26,877 nt of DNA from an uncultured Coprococcus sp. (GTDB taxonomy: Bacteria > Bacillota_A > Clostridia > Lachnospirales > Lachnospiraceae). The notes below the pieces were generated by a model, which saw only the letters and a list, made by a program, of their open reading frames with translations, made no database searches and was not told the DNA's origin. Positions 14,713 through 23,691 of the stretch are shown one piece after another. Every line of letters starts with the position of its first letter. The first letter of the stretch is position 1. A program made the translations under genes and the position numbers. The stretch lies in the NCBI GenBank assembly GCA_900767685.1, contig CAAGAB010000100.1:1-26877 (forward strand), in the 5' to 3' direction.

Positions 14713-16839
14713 ATGTTAGTAATCAAACGAGACGGTCGTGCAGTCAATTACGACCGCAGCAAGATAATTTTGGCCATCCAGAAGGCTAATTCCGAGGTGG
14801 AACCTTGCGAAAAGATTTCTGACGATAAGATTGAGGAAATTGTCGGAAGTATCGAAGCCAAGAACAGGAAAAGAATGCTGGTTGAAGACATACAGGATAT
14901 CATTGAACAAGGCATCATGGCTGACGGAAAGTTTGTCCTCGCCAAAACCTACATTATATATAGATACAGCAGAGAGCTTATCAGAAAGGCAAACACCACC
15001 GATGATTCCATACTGAGTCTTATCCAGAACAGAAACAAGGATGTCATGGAGGAGAATTCCAACAAGAACGCAACAGTTGCATCAACTCAGAGAGATCTTA
15101 TCGCGGGCGAGGTTTCAAAAGATCTTACAAAGAGAATGCTGCTTCCGGAGAAGATATCAAAGGCACACGAGGAAGGTGCTATTCATTTTCACGACGCAGA
15201 TTACTTCCTTCAGCCTATCTTCAACTGCTGTCTCATCAACATAGGGGATATGCTTGACAACGGAACCGTCATGAATGGAAAGCTCATCGAGAGTCCAAAG
15301 AGTTTTCAGGTCGCATGTACCATCGTGACCCAGATCATCGCATCTGTTGCATCTAGTCAGTACGGTGGTCAGTCAGTTGACGTGCGTCACCTTGGTAAGT
15401 ATCTCAGAAAGAGCTACAACAAATATAAAAAGAGATATACGGAACAGTTTGGCGATAAGATTGATTCTGAGACCCTTGAAAAGCTCATCACAGAGAGACT
15501 CAAAGACGAGCTTAAATCAGGCGTTCAAACTATACAGTACCAGATCAATACTCTCATGACAACCAATGGCCAGTCTCCATTTGTCACCCTCTTCCTCAAT
15601 CTCAGAGAAGACGATGAGTACATCAAAGAGAATGCCATGATCATAGAGGAGATCCTGAGACAGAGACTTGAGGGAATCAAAAACGAAGCCGGCGTGTACG
15701 TCACCCCTGCGTTCCCTAAGCTTATATATGTTCTCGATGAACACAACTGTCTCAAGGGCGGCGAGTACGATTACATAACCGAGCTTGCCATCAAGTGTTC
15801 TGCCAAGAGAATGTACCCTGACTACATATCAGCAAAGAAGATGCGTGAGAACTATGAAGGCAACGTATTCTCATGCATGGGATGTCGTTCATTCCTCTCC
15901 CCATGGAAGGACGAGAACGGTGAGTACAAATGGGAAGGGCGTTTCAATCAGGGCGTTGTCAGCATCAATCTTCCACAGGTCGCAATACTTGCCAAGGGCG
16001 ATGATGACAAGTTCTGGAGCCTGCTTGATGAGAGACTTCAGCTTTGCTACGATGCACTGATGTGCCGCCACAGAGCCCTCGAGGGAGTAACTTCTGATGT
16101 CAGCCCTGTACATTGGCAGTACGGTGCCATAGCAAGACTCAAGAAGGGAGAGGTCATCGATCCTCTTCTCCACAATGGATATTCAACCATATCTCTGGGC
16201 TATATCGGAGTGTATGAGACAACCAAGCTCATGCGTGGCGTAAGCCACACCGACCCGGTCGGAGAAGAATTTGCACTGAAACTCATGCATAAGCTCCGTG
16301 CAGCATGCGACAAATGGAAGGCTGACACCGGTCTTGGATTTGGTCTCTACGGCACTCCGGCCGAGAGCCTGTGCTACAGATTTGCACGTATAGATAAGGA
16401 GCGCTTCGGAACTATAGAGGATGTGACAGATAAGGGATACTACACCAACTCATACCACGTGGATGTACGCGAAAAGATCGATGCATTCAGCAAGTTCAGG
16501 TTCGAGAGCCAGTTCCAGACTATATCATCCGGTGGTGCCATATCATATGTAGAGATACCAAATATGCGCAACAACCTGGATGCTTTGGCTGAAGTTGTGA
16601 GATATATATATGACAACATACAGTATGCTGAATTCAACACAAAGTCTGACTACTGTCATGTATGTGGATATGATGGCGAGATCATAATAAATGATGACGG
16701 TGAATGGGAATGTCCTCAGTGTGGCAACAAGGATCATAACAAAATGAACGTCACACGGAGAACCTGCGGATATCTGGGAGAGAACTTCTGGAACGTCGGC
16801 AAGACCAAGGAGATCAAGGCAAGAGTTCTCCACCTGTAA
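14713..16839 (+). CDS. nrdD: Anaerobic (class III) ribonucleoside-triphosphate reductase
   Basis: This encodes 708 residues, full length. NrdD makes dNTPs from NTPs under anaerobiosis using a glycyl radical. The N-terminal ATP-cone (about 1-90, MLVIKRDGRAVNYDRSKI to YIIYRYSRELIR) is the allosteric site that senses ATP/dATP. The barrel follows with IHFHDADYF, FNCCLINIGDMLDNG and FSCMGCRSFLSPW, which carry active-site cysteines. The C-terminal zinc site is C648-x2-C651 and C667-x2-C670. The radical glycine is Gly686 in RTCGYLGEN. The ATG follows GGGAG. It is controlled by a two-box NrdR promoter, and nrdG, encoding its activase, lies 261 bp downstream. Confidence 0.97.
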   Translation: MLVIKRDGRAVNYDRSKIILAIQKANSEVEPCEKISDDKIEEIVGSIEAKNRKRMLVEDIQDIIEQGIMADGKFVLAKTYIIYRYSRELIRKANTTDDSILSLIQNRNKDVMEENSNKNATVASTQRDLIAGEVSKDLTKRMLLPEKISKAHEEGAIHFHDADYFLQPIFNCCLINIGDMLDNGTVMNGKLIESPKSFQVACTIVTQIIASVASSQYGGQSVDVRHLGKYLRKSYNKYKKRYTEQFGDKIDSETLEKLITERLKDELKSGVQTIQYQINTLMTTNGQSPFVTLFLNLREDDEYIKENAMIIEEILRQRLEGIKNEAGVYVTPAFPKLIYVLDEHNCLKGGEYDYITELAIKCSAKRMYPDYISAKKMRENYEGNVFSCMGCRSFLSPWKDENGEYKWEGRFNQGVVSINLPQVAILAKGDDDKFWSLLDERLQLCYDALMCRHRALEGVTSDVSPVHWQYGAIARLKKGEVIDPLLHNGYSTISLGYIGVYETTKLMRGVSHTDPVGEEFALKLMHKLRAACDKWKADTGLGFGLYGTPAESLCYRFARIDKERFGTIEDVTDKGYYTNSYHVDVREKIDAFSKFRFESQFQTISSGGAISYVEIPNMRNNLDALAEVVRYIYDNIQYAEFNTKSDYCHVCGYDGEIIINDDGEWECPQCGNKDHNKMNVTRRTCGYLGENFWNVGKTKEIKARVLHL

Positions 16840-16877
16840 GCTTTAAATTTTACGCAGAAAAAAGCTGTTAAAAACTC

Positions 16878-16906
16878 TTGATATATCGGACAATCTGGTA
16901 TATTAT
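16878..16906 (+). promoter_or_regulatory. Separate sigma-A promoter for nrdG
   Basis: TTGATA (16878-16883) and TATTAT (16901-16906) are 17 bp apart. The start would be near 16913, leaving a leader of about 188 nt before the nrdG ATG. No NrdR box is visible here, so nrdG may be partly uncoupled from nrdD control. Confidence 0.7.
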
Positions 16907-16997
16907 AGGAGCATGCAAGTAGTTCTGATATTTATATCAGTTATAACATGAACAGTTTTTTATCCGTTTTTAACTAAGTGCATTAATAATTTCAATT

Positions 16998-17036
16998 GTA
17001 TGGTCTGCATGTCGTAGAGGGCAACGCAGGCCATAC
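16998..17036 (+). promoter_or_regulatory. Strong hairpin in the nrdG leader
   Basis: GTATGGTCTGC (16998-17008) pairs with GCAGGCCATAC (17026-17036) over 11 bp with one G-U, around a 17-nt loop. It is followed by TTTTGTGTT and, further on, a TTTTTTATTATTATTT tract. It could be a leaky terminator for nrdD readthrough or an attenuator in the nrdG leader. A smaller hairpin, CTGATA/TATCAG, lies upstream in the same leader. Confidence 0.5.
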
Positions 17037-17069
17037 TTTTGTGTTATGGGTTTTTTATTATTATTTGTA

Positions 17070-17086
17070 CCGCCGAGAGCCGGCGG
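17070..17086 (+). promoter_or_regulatory. GC-rich hairpin abutting the nrdG ribosome binding site
   Basis: CCGCCG (17070-17075) and CGGCGG (17081-17086) form a stable six-pair stem with a five-base loop in otherwise AT-rich DNA. It ends six bases before the GGGG (17092-17095) that precedes the nrdG ATG, and covers part of an alternative GGAG. It could modulate ribosome access or protect the 5' end of a processed nrdG mRNA. Confidence 0.5.
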
Positions 17087-17100
17087 AGATTGGGGATTTT

Positions 17101-17646
17101 ATGAATTACGCAGACATTAAACAATTTGACGTTGCAAATGGCACCGGAGTTCGTGTATCAGTGTTTGTATCTGGTTGCACCCACCACTGCAAAGGCTGCT
17201 TTAACCCTGACACATGGGATTTCGGATACGGGAAACCATTTACAGATGTTGAGATTAATCACATTATAGAGAGCTGCAAAGCCGACTACATAGCAGGTTT
17301 GTCACTTCTGGGCGGAGAGCCTATGGAATATGTGAACCAACAGGGACTGCTGCCTCTGGCGCGCAAGTTCAAGGAAACCTACCCAGACAAAACTATATGG
17401 TGCTACACTGGTTATACATTTGAAGCTGATCTTCTTGACCGCATGTGCAACGAATGGGAGTATACAAGAGAACTGCTTTCATATATAGATGTGCTCATAG
17501 ACGGGGAATTTATGGAGGATCAGAAAGATCTCTCTCTCAGATTCAAGGGCTCCAGAAATCAGCGTATCATCGATGTACCGGCTTCCCTCAAATCAGGCGC
17601 AACAGTATTGTGGGACGAGAAGGGCAAATACTTTCAGGGAAATTAA
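17101..17646 (+). CDS. nrdG: Anaerobic ribonucleotide reductase activating protein (radical SAM)
   Basis: This encodes 181 residues from the ATG at 17101. A longer frame from a TTG at 16996 lacks a ribosome binding site and runs through leader hairpins. NrdG uses a [4Fe-4S] cluster and SAM to place the glycyl radical on NrdD. The cluster motif is C26-x3-C30-x2-C33 (CTHHCKGC), the short radical-SAM pattern. GGEPM follows (in LSLLGGEPMEY), the usual SAM-contacting segment, then KTIWCYTGYTFE and the C-terminal LRFKGSRNQRIIDV. It is downstream of nrdD with its own promoter, and transcription should end at the strong hairpin 60 bp later. Confidence 0.95.
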   Translation: MNYADIKQFDVANGTGVRVSVFVSGCTHHCKGCFNPDTWDFGYGKPFTDVEINHIIESCKADYIAGLSLLGGEPMEYVNQQGLLPLARKFKETYPDKTIWCYTGYTFEADLLDRMCNEWEYTRELLSYIDVLIDGEFMEDQKDLSLRFKGSRNQRIIDVPASLKSGATVLWDEKGKYFQGN

Positions 17647-17705
17647 CACAGGCTTTACCCCTCAACGCGTTTCGTCCACCATCAAACTTATTTTAAAAAA
17701 AGATT

Positions 17706-17748
17706 AAACCGGCTTCAGCCCTTTATCTATCAGGGCTGAAGCCGGTTT
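17706..17748. terminator. Bidirectional terminator between nrdG and dut
   Basis: A perfect 17-bp stem AAACCGGCTTCAGCCCT (17706-17722) / AGGGCTGAAGCCGGTTT (17732-17748) has a 9-nt loop. T-runs follow on both strands (TTTTT after the stem on plus, and a seven-T tract after a short gap on minus). It serves the converging nrdG and dut transcripts. Confidence 0.95.
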
Positions 17749-17797
17749 TTATCTTATAGGTATATAAGTCCCTTTTTCTCTTCTCTACGACCAAACA

Positions 17798-18241
17798 CTA
17801 TTTTCTTCCTGTTGAACCAAATCCACCATCACCGCGCACTGTGTCGGAAAGTTCATCAACCTGATGAAATACTCCGGTTATATATGGGGCTATGACAAGC
17901 TGGGCTACCCTCTCGCCAGGTTCCACTGACTGTGTCTGTGTTCCATGATTGTGAAGTGCCACCATGATCTCTCCTCTGTAATCCGCATCGATCACACCAA
18001 CCTTGTTGGCCGGAGCCAGTCCCTTCTTGGAAGCCAGACCGCTTCTCGCATACACAAGTCCCGCATAACCTGCAGGAATCTCCATGGCAATACCTGTGTG
18101 TATAAGCACTGTCTGCCCAGGTTCTATCTGCACTGCAGCATCGAGGCATGCATACATGTCCGCACCTGCAGCATACTCTGATCCATAAGTTGGAATGATC
18201 GCCTTATCGTTTATTTTTTTTATGTTTATATCGAACTTCAT
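17798..18241 (-). CDS. dut: dUTP diphosphatase (trimeric dUTPase)
   Basis: This encodes 147 residues, the expected length. It hydrolyses dUTP to dUMP and pyrophosphate, keeping uracil out of DNA and feeding dTMP synthesis. All five family motifs are visible: I (EYAAGADMYA), II (ARSGLASKKGL), III (NKVGVIDADYRGE), IV (PGERVAQLVI) and V at the C-terminus (GGFGSTGRK). The active site forms between subunits. GGAG precedes the ATG. It is the last gene of the minus-strand block after the PrsA-like gene (112 bp gap), opposite nrdG. This places two enzymes of dNTP metabolism side by side. Confidence 0.96.
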   Translation of the reverse strand: MKFDINIKKINDKAIIPTYGSEYAAGADMYACLDAAVQIEPGQTVLIHTGIAMEIPAGYAGLVYARSGLASKKGLAPANKVGVIDADYRGEIMVALHNHGTQTQSVEPGERVAQLVIAPYITGVFHQVDELSDTVRGDGGFGSTGRK

Positions 18242-18353
18242 CCTGTGTTCTCCTTCTTGGGATAAATTTTTTTATTTATTATTATTTTATTTCTTGCTGT
18301 ACTTCTGTCTATATAATCCGTCTGTCACATTTTTATCTTATTGGAATAAGAGC

Positions 18354-19379
18354 TTATTTGAATGAGATCTTGTTATACACATCCATATCCACTCTCTTGC
18401 TGTATGAATAGCTGCTGTCAAGTTCTGATATCCAGTCAGACATCAGATTGTCGTAGTACTCTCCATCGGCAGCATCGGTAAGCTTCTGCTTATTCTCGGC
18501 TGTCGCCTCCTCGTCGGTTATGCTTATCATCTGGAATATATGATATCCGTATTCTGTCTGAACCACCGTGGATATCTGCCCGTCTGACAAGCTGTAAAGT
18601 ATATCCAGCGCATCCTGACCATACGTGCTGACTATCTCATCCCTGCTCATGGTGTGTGTTCCGGCATATTTCAATTCCTTCGCACTTCCAAGGAATGATA
18701 TGTTCAGATCAGGATTGTCCGATTCCTCTGCTATCGCCGCATATGCAGCATCAGCCTTCTTTTTCTGAGCATCTATCTTCGACTGTGGATAGAGCGTTAT
18801 ATTGCCAAAATCATCCTCTGAATAGCACTCAAAGAACATGTCGTAGAATGTACTCATACGTGCCTGTTCGTCAGAAATCTCTGTGGAACTCTGCTTCATC
18901 ACATATGCATATATCTTGTCTGCAAGAGCACTTTCCTCCAGAACACGCTTTACCGTATCCTCATCGAGCTGTGCCTCCGCTATCTGCTCGTCTGTCAGTA
19001 GTTCATAGAATTTCTCCGCGTCCTGATCCTGTTTTCTCAGCTCACTGTCAGTGAGACTGATTCCGTATTCATCTGATCTTGTGATGAGCGTCTTTGTCTT
19101 GACTATCTTGGATATGGTCTCTCTTCTCGCCGCATCCTCGGCATCCATCTCCAGACCGTCATCCGTCACTATATTCTGGCTCCACACATCCTTGCCATAT
19201 TTAGATTCGTATTTTTCCTTGAGTGTCTGTGCATATACATATACTTCATCGATGCATATATCCTGTCCATTGTATCTGAACACGACCTCTTTCCCCGTGT
19301 CTGTGTTCTCGCTCTCACCGCATCCGAAAAGCGCAATTCCCATCAGGCATGCCATCAGCAACAATATAATCTTCTTCAA
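18354..19379 (-). CDS. PrsA/SurA-like peptidylprolyl isomerase lipoprotein, TTG start
   Basis: This encodes 341 residues. The signal peptide MKKIILLLMACLMG ends in ALFGC, with acylated Cys20. The middle (about 25-165) is a helical SurA/PrsA-like chaperone region. The C-terminal part (about 170-300) resembles a parvulin PPIase domain by its end, LSDGQISTVVQTEYGYHIFQM. Its opening strand is MSTFYDMFFECY instead of the usual ARHIL type, so catalytic activity is uncertain. The start is a TTG immediately following the mfd stop, with GGAGG ten bases upstream. The next internal ATG would delete the signal peptide N-region. It probably helps fold exported proteins and is translationally linked to mfd. 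Confidence 0.85.
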   Translation of the reverse strand: MKKIILLLMACLMGIALFGCGESENTDTGKEVVFRYNGQDICIDEVYVYAQTLKEKYESKYGKDVWSQNIVTDDGLEMDAEDAARRETISKIVKTKTLITRSDEYGISLTDSELRKQDQDAEKFYELLTDEQIAEAQLDEDTVKRVLEESALADKIYAYVMKQSSTEISDEQARMSTFYDMFFECYSEDDFGNITLYPQSKIDAQKKKADAAYAAIAEESDNPDLNISFLGSAKELKYAGTHTMSRDEIVSTYGQDALDILYSLSDGQISTVVQTEYGYHIFQMISITDEEATAENKQKLTDAADGEYYDNLMSDWISELDSSYSYSKRVDMDVYNKISFK

Positions 19380-22300
19380 CTACTTCACACCTCCATTTTC
19401 CGTATCATGGTTCGCGATATTTTCATCTGCTTTATCTGCAGTTATCAACAGCTGGGAGATATCCGCTACAACAAACTCTGCCTGTCTCAGAACATCCCTA
19501 TGTTCGCTTTTAGACAATTTAAGCACAAATTCCGGTTGTGAACCCATCTGAAACTTCATTTTGCCCATATAACGGTTTACCAGATCATCTATTCCATCCA
19601 CGTTGATATTCGCCCTGTTATACATTGAGAATCGGAGCATTCCATCACGATACCATATACGGGTTATATAGCACATATAAGCCCTCGCCCTCAGAAGAGC
19701 TGCGTCAAGGAGATTCATAGTCTCATCAGGAATATCTCCGAATCTGTCTATAAGCTCATCTACGATGTCATTGTACTCATCCTCGTTCTTTATGAGTGAT
19801 ATTCTCTTGCAGAGTTCAAGTTTTATGAAGTCATTTTTCACGTATGTCTCTGGAATGAATGAATCGATTGGAATATCGATCTCCGTCTCATAATCGTGGA
19901 ATACCTCATCGCCACGAAGCGCCCTGACCGCATCATTGAGCATCTTACAGTACAGGTCATATCCAACCACTTCATAATTTCCAGACTGGTTCTCCCCAAG
20001 AACACTTCCAGCGCCTCTTATATTCAGGTCAGCCTTCGATATCTTTACGCCGGAACCGAGATCCGTGTATTCCTTTATGGCTCTGAGCCTCTTCTCAGCG
20101 ACCTCGCTTATCATCTTGTCACGGCGATAGAACATGAATGCAAATGCACTTCTGTCGGATCTGCCCACTCTTCCTCTGAGCTGATACAGCTGAGCGAGGC
20201 CAAAATTGTTGGCATCATGTATTATGATGGTGTTCGCATTTGGAATATCAAGCCCCGTCTCTATGATGGTTGTGCACACAAGGACATCTATCTCTTTTTT
20301 GTTGAAACGATACATTATATCCTCAAGTGTACGGCCATCCATCTGCCCATGGGCAAATTCAACGTGTGCACTTGGCACAAGTTTCTGGATCTCTGCAGTG
20401 AACTGATCTATGTCATTCACCCTGTTATACACATAATATACCTGCCCCTGTCTTGAAAGCTCACGGGCTATGGCCTCCCTGGCAAGTTCCTTGTCATACT
20501 CCATGACATAGGTCTGAATTGGACGTCTGTCAACCGGTGCTTCCTCAAGCAGGCTCATGTCTCGTATTCCCACAAGGCTCATGTGAAGAGTTCTAGGTAT
20601 AGGGGTGGCAGTGAGTGTGAGTACATCCACATTGGTCTTCATCTCTTTTATCTTTTCTTTGTGATTTACTCCGAATCTCTGTTCCTCATCTATTATGAGC
20701 AGACCTAGATTCTTAAATTCCACATCCTTGGATAAAAGTCTGTGTGTTCCTATAACTATGTCGACTTTCCCTTCCTTGAGCTCCTTCAGGGTGTTTTTTA
20801 TCTCCTTCTGTGTACAGAATCTGCACAGCAGACGGATTACCACGGGATAATCCTTCATACGCTCTGTGAACGTCTCGTAGTGCTGCTCCGCCAGAATAGT
20901 TGTAGGTACCAGATACGCCACCTGACGGCTGTCGCCAACTGCCTTAAATGCAGCCCTTATCGCCACCTCCGTCTTTCCAAATCCAACATCTCCGCACACG
21001 AGTCTGTCCATTATGCGATTGCTCTCCATATCAGTCTTCACATCTGCTATAGCGCGAAGCTGATCATCTGTCTCCTTATATGGAAATGTCTCTTCAAATT
21101 CCTTCTGCCATTCCGAGTCGGGTGAATATGCAAAGCCCTCCTTGGATTGCCTCTCAGCATACAGTTTAACAAGGTGCTCTGCAATTTCATTTACGTGTCC
21201 CTTTACCCTGTTTCTTACCTTCTGCCATTCACTTCCACCCAGCCGGTTGATCTTTGGCGGGCGCCCTTCTTTGCTCCTGTACTTCTGTATTCGATCTGTC
21301 TCCGAGGCCAGTACATACAATTTACCACCCTCGGCATACTCTATCACCAGATAATCCTTAAGTGCGCCCTCCGTCTCCATCTTCTCTATGCCCTTGTAAA
21401 CACCTATACCATACTTTTCATGTACAACATAGTCGCCCACACTGACATCCGAAAATGACTTTATTATCTCACCTGAATACGGGAGTTTTTTCTGGGTCTT
21501 CTTTCCAGATGATGACTTGCTTGAAAATACATCACCTTCACTGACCACAACCATATGCATATCAGGTATCATAAACCCTGACCTAAGTCTTCCTGCCATG
21601 GCTGCAATCTCTCTGGATGCAAGGGCTTTATCCGTATCATTCAGATAGTGGCATATGATATCCTCGTCCATGAGGTTATCAACCAGCCTCTTGGCTCCGA
21701 CCGAAGATGGGGACACGAAAAGTACACTGTTCTTATTCTTTTTCCATGTCCTTATATCCGATACCAATGTGTCAAAGTTATTCCTGTAACTGTGTACCTC
21801 ACGGCATTCCATTTCCACCCTGTGAGCGTATGCCACCCTGTCATCGATTCCCTCAAATGCATCAAAGCCGACAACATGATATTTCTTTGCCTTATCTATC
21901 ACGTCATCATAGGTGAACATGACATTCATCTGTCCCGGAAGTACATATCCACCCTCAAGCCTGTGTGTCATACTGCTCTGAAAGCTCAGCTCTCCTGACA
22001 CAGCTCTATCCGTGACCTTCCTTGTCTCGTCTAAGAGCACAAATGCTCCCTCCGGAAGGCAGTCTATAAGGGATACTGTATCGCTATAGAAATAATCCAC
22101 ATAGCTGTCAACACCATATACCGCACTAAACTCCGTGAGCTGTTCCTTAAGTTCGGCGACCTCTCTCTTGATCCTTGCATATGCCTCCGTCTGAAACGAT
22201 TCCTTAAGCTTCTTAGCATACGGCTTCAGTTCTGTCTCAATCTTTCGTAAGCCTCTTGCGATACGATTCTGAGACAGCACCATCTCGCCGGCAGGATATA

Positions 22301-22964
22301 TAACAAGTTCATCCACATTCTCTATGGATCTCTGGCTTTCCGCATCAAATGTCTTGATCGTGTCCACTTCATCGTCCCACATATCTATTCTATATGGGCA
22401 TTCCTCCGTAAGGGAATATATGTCGATTATCCCTCCCCTCACTGCGAACTGACCCGGCTCCTCGACATTGTCAACCTTGTCATATCCAAGAGCGGACAAT
22501 TTTCCCCTGAGATCATCGACATCCAGAGTCTGTGCTGTATGTATCCTTATCACATACTTGTTCATATATGAAAGCGCAGGAATCTTATCAAACATGGCAT
22601 CTACGGTTGCAACAATCGTACACGGCTCTCCATCCGCCAGTTTGCGCAGCACATCCATTCGTCTGCGTGTTATCGCATTTCCATGAACATCTGCACTGAA
22701 GAACAGGATATCTTTGGCAGGATACATGTACACATCTCTGCCATAGAATCGAAGATCACTATAAAGCTGCTCTGCTCTCTTATCACTGTATGTCAGCACC
22801 AGTTTCACCGGTGACTCATCAGATACCGCATTCATTAGGAACACTCTGTCTGTACCCTCCATGGACGAGCCAACTATATCGATAAATCCATCTCCGTCAG
22901 ATATCCATTTTCTCATCTGCTTAGCTATATTCAGTTGTTCAAATGGTTCCTGCAATACTCTCAT
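19380..22964 (-). CDS. mfd: Transcription-repair coupling factor Mfd
   Basis: This encodes 1194 residues, full length. Mfd removes RNA polymerase stalled at DNA lesions and recruits UvrA. The UvrB-like N-terminal region is followed by the CarD-like polymerase-interaction domain near 505-565 (VGDYVVHEKYGIGVYKG). The superfamily 2 translocase motor has Walker A CGDVGFGKT near 657-665, DEEQ near 755-758 (IIDEEQRFGV), LTATPIPRTL, and GRVGRSDR in the second lobe. The C-terminal D7 regulatory domain follows (ELIDRFGDIPDE). It lies 18 bp after pth and is directly abutted by the PrsA-like gene, so pth-mfd-prsA-like is probably one operon. Confidence 0.97.
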   Translation of the reverse strand: MRVLQEPFEQLNIAKQMRKWISDGDGFIDIVGSSMEGTDRVFLMNAVSDESPVKLVLTYSDKRAEQLYSDLRFYGRDVYMYPAKDILFFSADVHGNAITRRRMDVLRKLADGEPCTIVATVDAMFDKIPALSYMNKYVIRIHTAQTLDVDDLRGKLSALGYDKVDNVEEPGQFAVRGGIIDIYSLTEECPYRIDMWDDEVDTIKTFDAESQRSIENVDELVIYPAGEMVLSQNRIARGLRKIETELKPYAKKLKESFQTEAYARIKREVAELKEQLTEFSAVYGVDSYVDYFYSDTVSLIDCLPEGAFVLLDETRKVTDRAVSGELSFQSSMTHRLEGGYVLPGQMNVMFTYDDVIDKAKKYHVVGFDAFEGIDDRVAYAHRVEMECREVHSYRNNFDTLVSDIRTWKKNKNSVLFVSPSSVGAKRLVDNLMDEDIICHYLNDTDKALASREIAAMAGRLRSGFMIPDMHMVVVSEGDVFSSKSSSGKKTQKKLPYSGEIIKSFSDVSVGDYVVHEKYGIGVYKGIEKMETEGALKDYLVIEYAEGGKLYVLASETDRIQKYRSKEGRPPKINRLGGSEWQKVRNRVKGHVNEIAEHLVKLYAERQSKEGFAYSPDSEWQKEFEETFPYKETDDQLRAIADVKTDMESNRIMDRLVCGDVGFGKTEVAIRAAFKAVGDSRQVAYLVPTTILAEQHYETFTERMKDYPVVIRLLCRFCTQKEIKNTLKELKEGKVDIVIGTHRLLSKDVEFKNLGLLIIDEEQRFGVNHKEKIKEMKTNVDVLTLTATPIPRTLHMSLVGIRDMSLLEEAPVDRRPIQTYVMEYDKELAREAIARELSRQGQVYYVYNRVNDIDQFTAEIQKLVPSAHVEFAHGQMDGRTLEDIMYRFNKKEIDVLVCTTIIETGLDIPNANTIIIHDANNFGLAQLYQLRGRVGRSDRSAFAFMFYRRDKMISEVAEKRLRAIKEYTDLGSGVKISKADLNIRGAGSVLGENQSGNYEVVGYDLYCKMLNDAVRALRGDEVFHDYETEIDIPIDSFIPETYVKNDFIKLELCKRISLIKNEDEYNDIVDELIDRFGDIPDETMNLLDAALLRARAYMCYITRIWYRDGMLRFSMYNRANINVDGIDDLVNRYMGKMKFQMGSQPEFVLKLSKSEHRDVLRQAEFVVADISQLLITADKADENIANHDTENGGVK

Positions 22965-22982
22965 AACATCTTCCTGTCTTTT

Positions 22983-23543
22983 TTACCCGTTATACCTGTT
23001 CATAGCCGCAACCGCGCCATCTGACAATATGACTTCCAGCGCGTCACAGGCATTTCCACAGCTTTCTCTCATAAATGGAAGATCATCCTTTCCAAAGCGT
23101 GACAGAACATAGTCTGCCAGATCCATGTGGTCGGGTTTGTGTCCCACTCCGACTCTCACCCTCACAAAGTCCTGACTTCCGCAATGAAGGATTATGTTTT
23201 TCATTCCGTTATGCCCACCGGCACTTCCCTTCTGTCTAATGCGAAGTTTTCCCACGTCGAGATCTATATCATCATACACAACTATAAGATCGTCCACTGT
23301 GAGCTTGTAAAAATCCATGATAGAACGCACGCTCTCTCCACTCAGATTCATAAAAGTCTGAGGCATGGCAAGAATTACTTTCTCTCCATTTATGATGCCC
23401 TTGCCAATAATTGCCTTGTGTTTATTGGTGTCCATCTTGATCTTATGTCTCTCAGCAAGCTCATCTATCACCGAAAATCCGGCATTATGCCTTGTACCTG
23501 CATATTTTGCCCCCGGGTTTCCGAGTCCAACTATAAGTTTCAT
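22983..23543 (-). CDS. pth: Peptidyl-tRNA hydrolase
   Basis: This encodes 186 residues from the ATG at 23543, chosen because GAGG lies eight bases upstream and the protein then begins MKLIVGLGNPG as in the family. An in-frame upstream extension adds a non-conserved charged peptide. Pth cleaves peptidyl-tRNA released by stalled ribosomes. Catalytic residues are visible: Asn9 in GNPG, His19 in TRHNAGF, and the Asp in VVYDDIDL around 91-96. GSAGGHNGMKNI is the substrate-binding signature. The C-terminal RYNG is short but normal. Gene order glmU-pth-mfd is common in Firmicutes. Confidence 0.96.
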   Translation of the reverse strand: MKLIVGLGNPGAKYAGTRHNAGFSVIDELAERHKIKMDTNKHKAIIGKGIINGEKVILAMPQTFMNLSGESVRSIMDFYKLTVDDLIVVYDDIDLDVGKLRIRQKGSAGGHNGMKNIILHCGSQDFVRVRVGVGHKPDHMDLADYVLSRFGKDDLPFMRESCGNACDALEVILSDGAVAAMNRYNG

Positions 23544-23577
23544 ATCCATATCCTCATTTCTCTTTCTGTTGTACACA

Positions 23578-23654
23578 TGTCTGTATATCTGTGTTGTATG
23601 TGTATCTGTATTGTCTGTAGATCTGTATTGTCTGTATTATCTGTATATCTATCT
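23578..23654. repeat. CTGTAT-rich low-complexity tandem repeat between glmU-like gene and pth
   Basis: The intergenic sequence is built from imperfect TCTGTAT/TGTCTGTA units. The 15-mer TCTGTATTGTCTGTA occurs twice (23605-23619 and 23622-23636), with period 17, and shorter CTGTATATCT copies flank both sides. It is non-coding and likely arose by replication slippage. Confidence 0.7.
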
Positions 23655-23691
23655 TATCCGCATTATCCTTATTTATACTACAACGCGGCTC

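Noticed and set aside
16996..17100. N-terminal extension of NrdG from a TTG
   Set aside because: No ribosome binding site precedes the TTG, the peptide runs through leader hairpins, and the family N-terminus matches the ATG at 17101.
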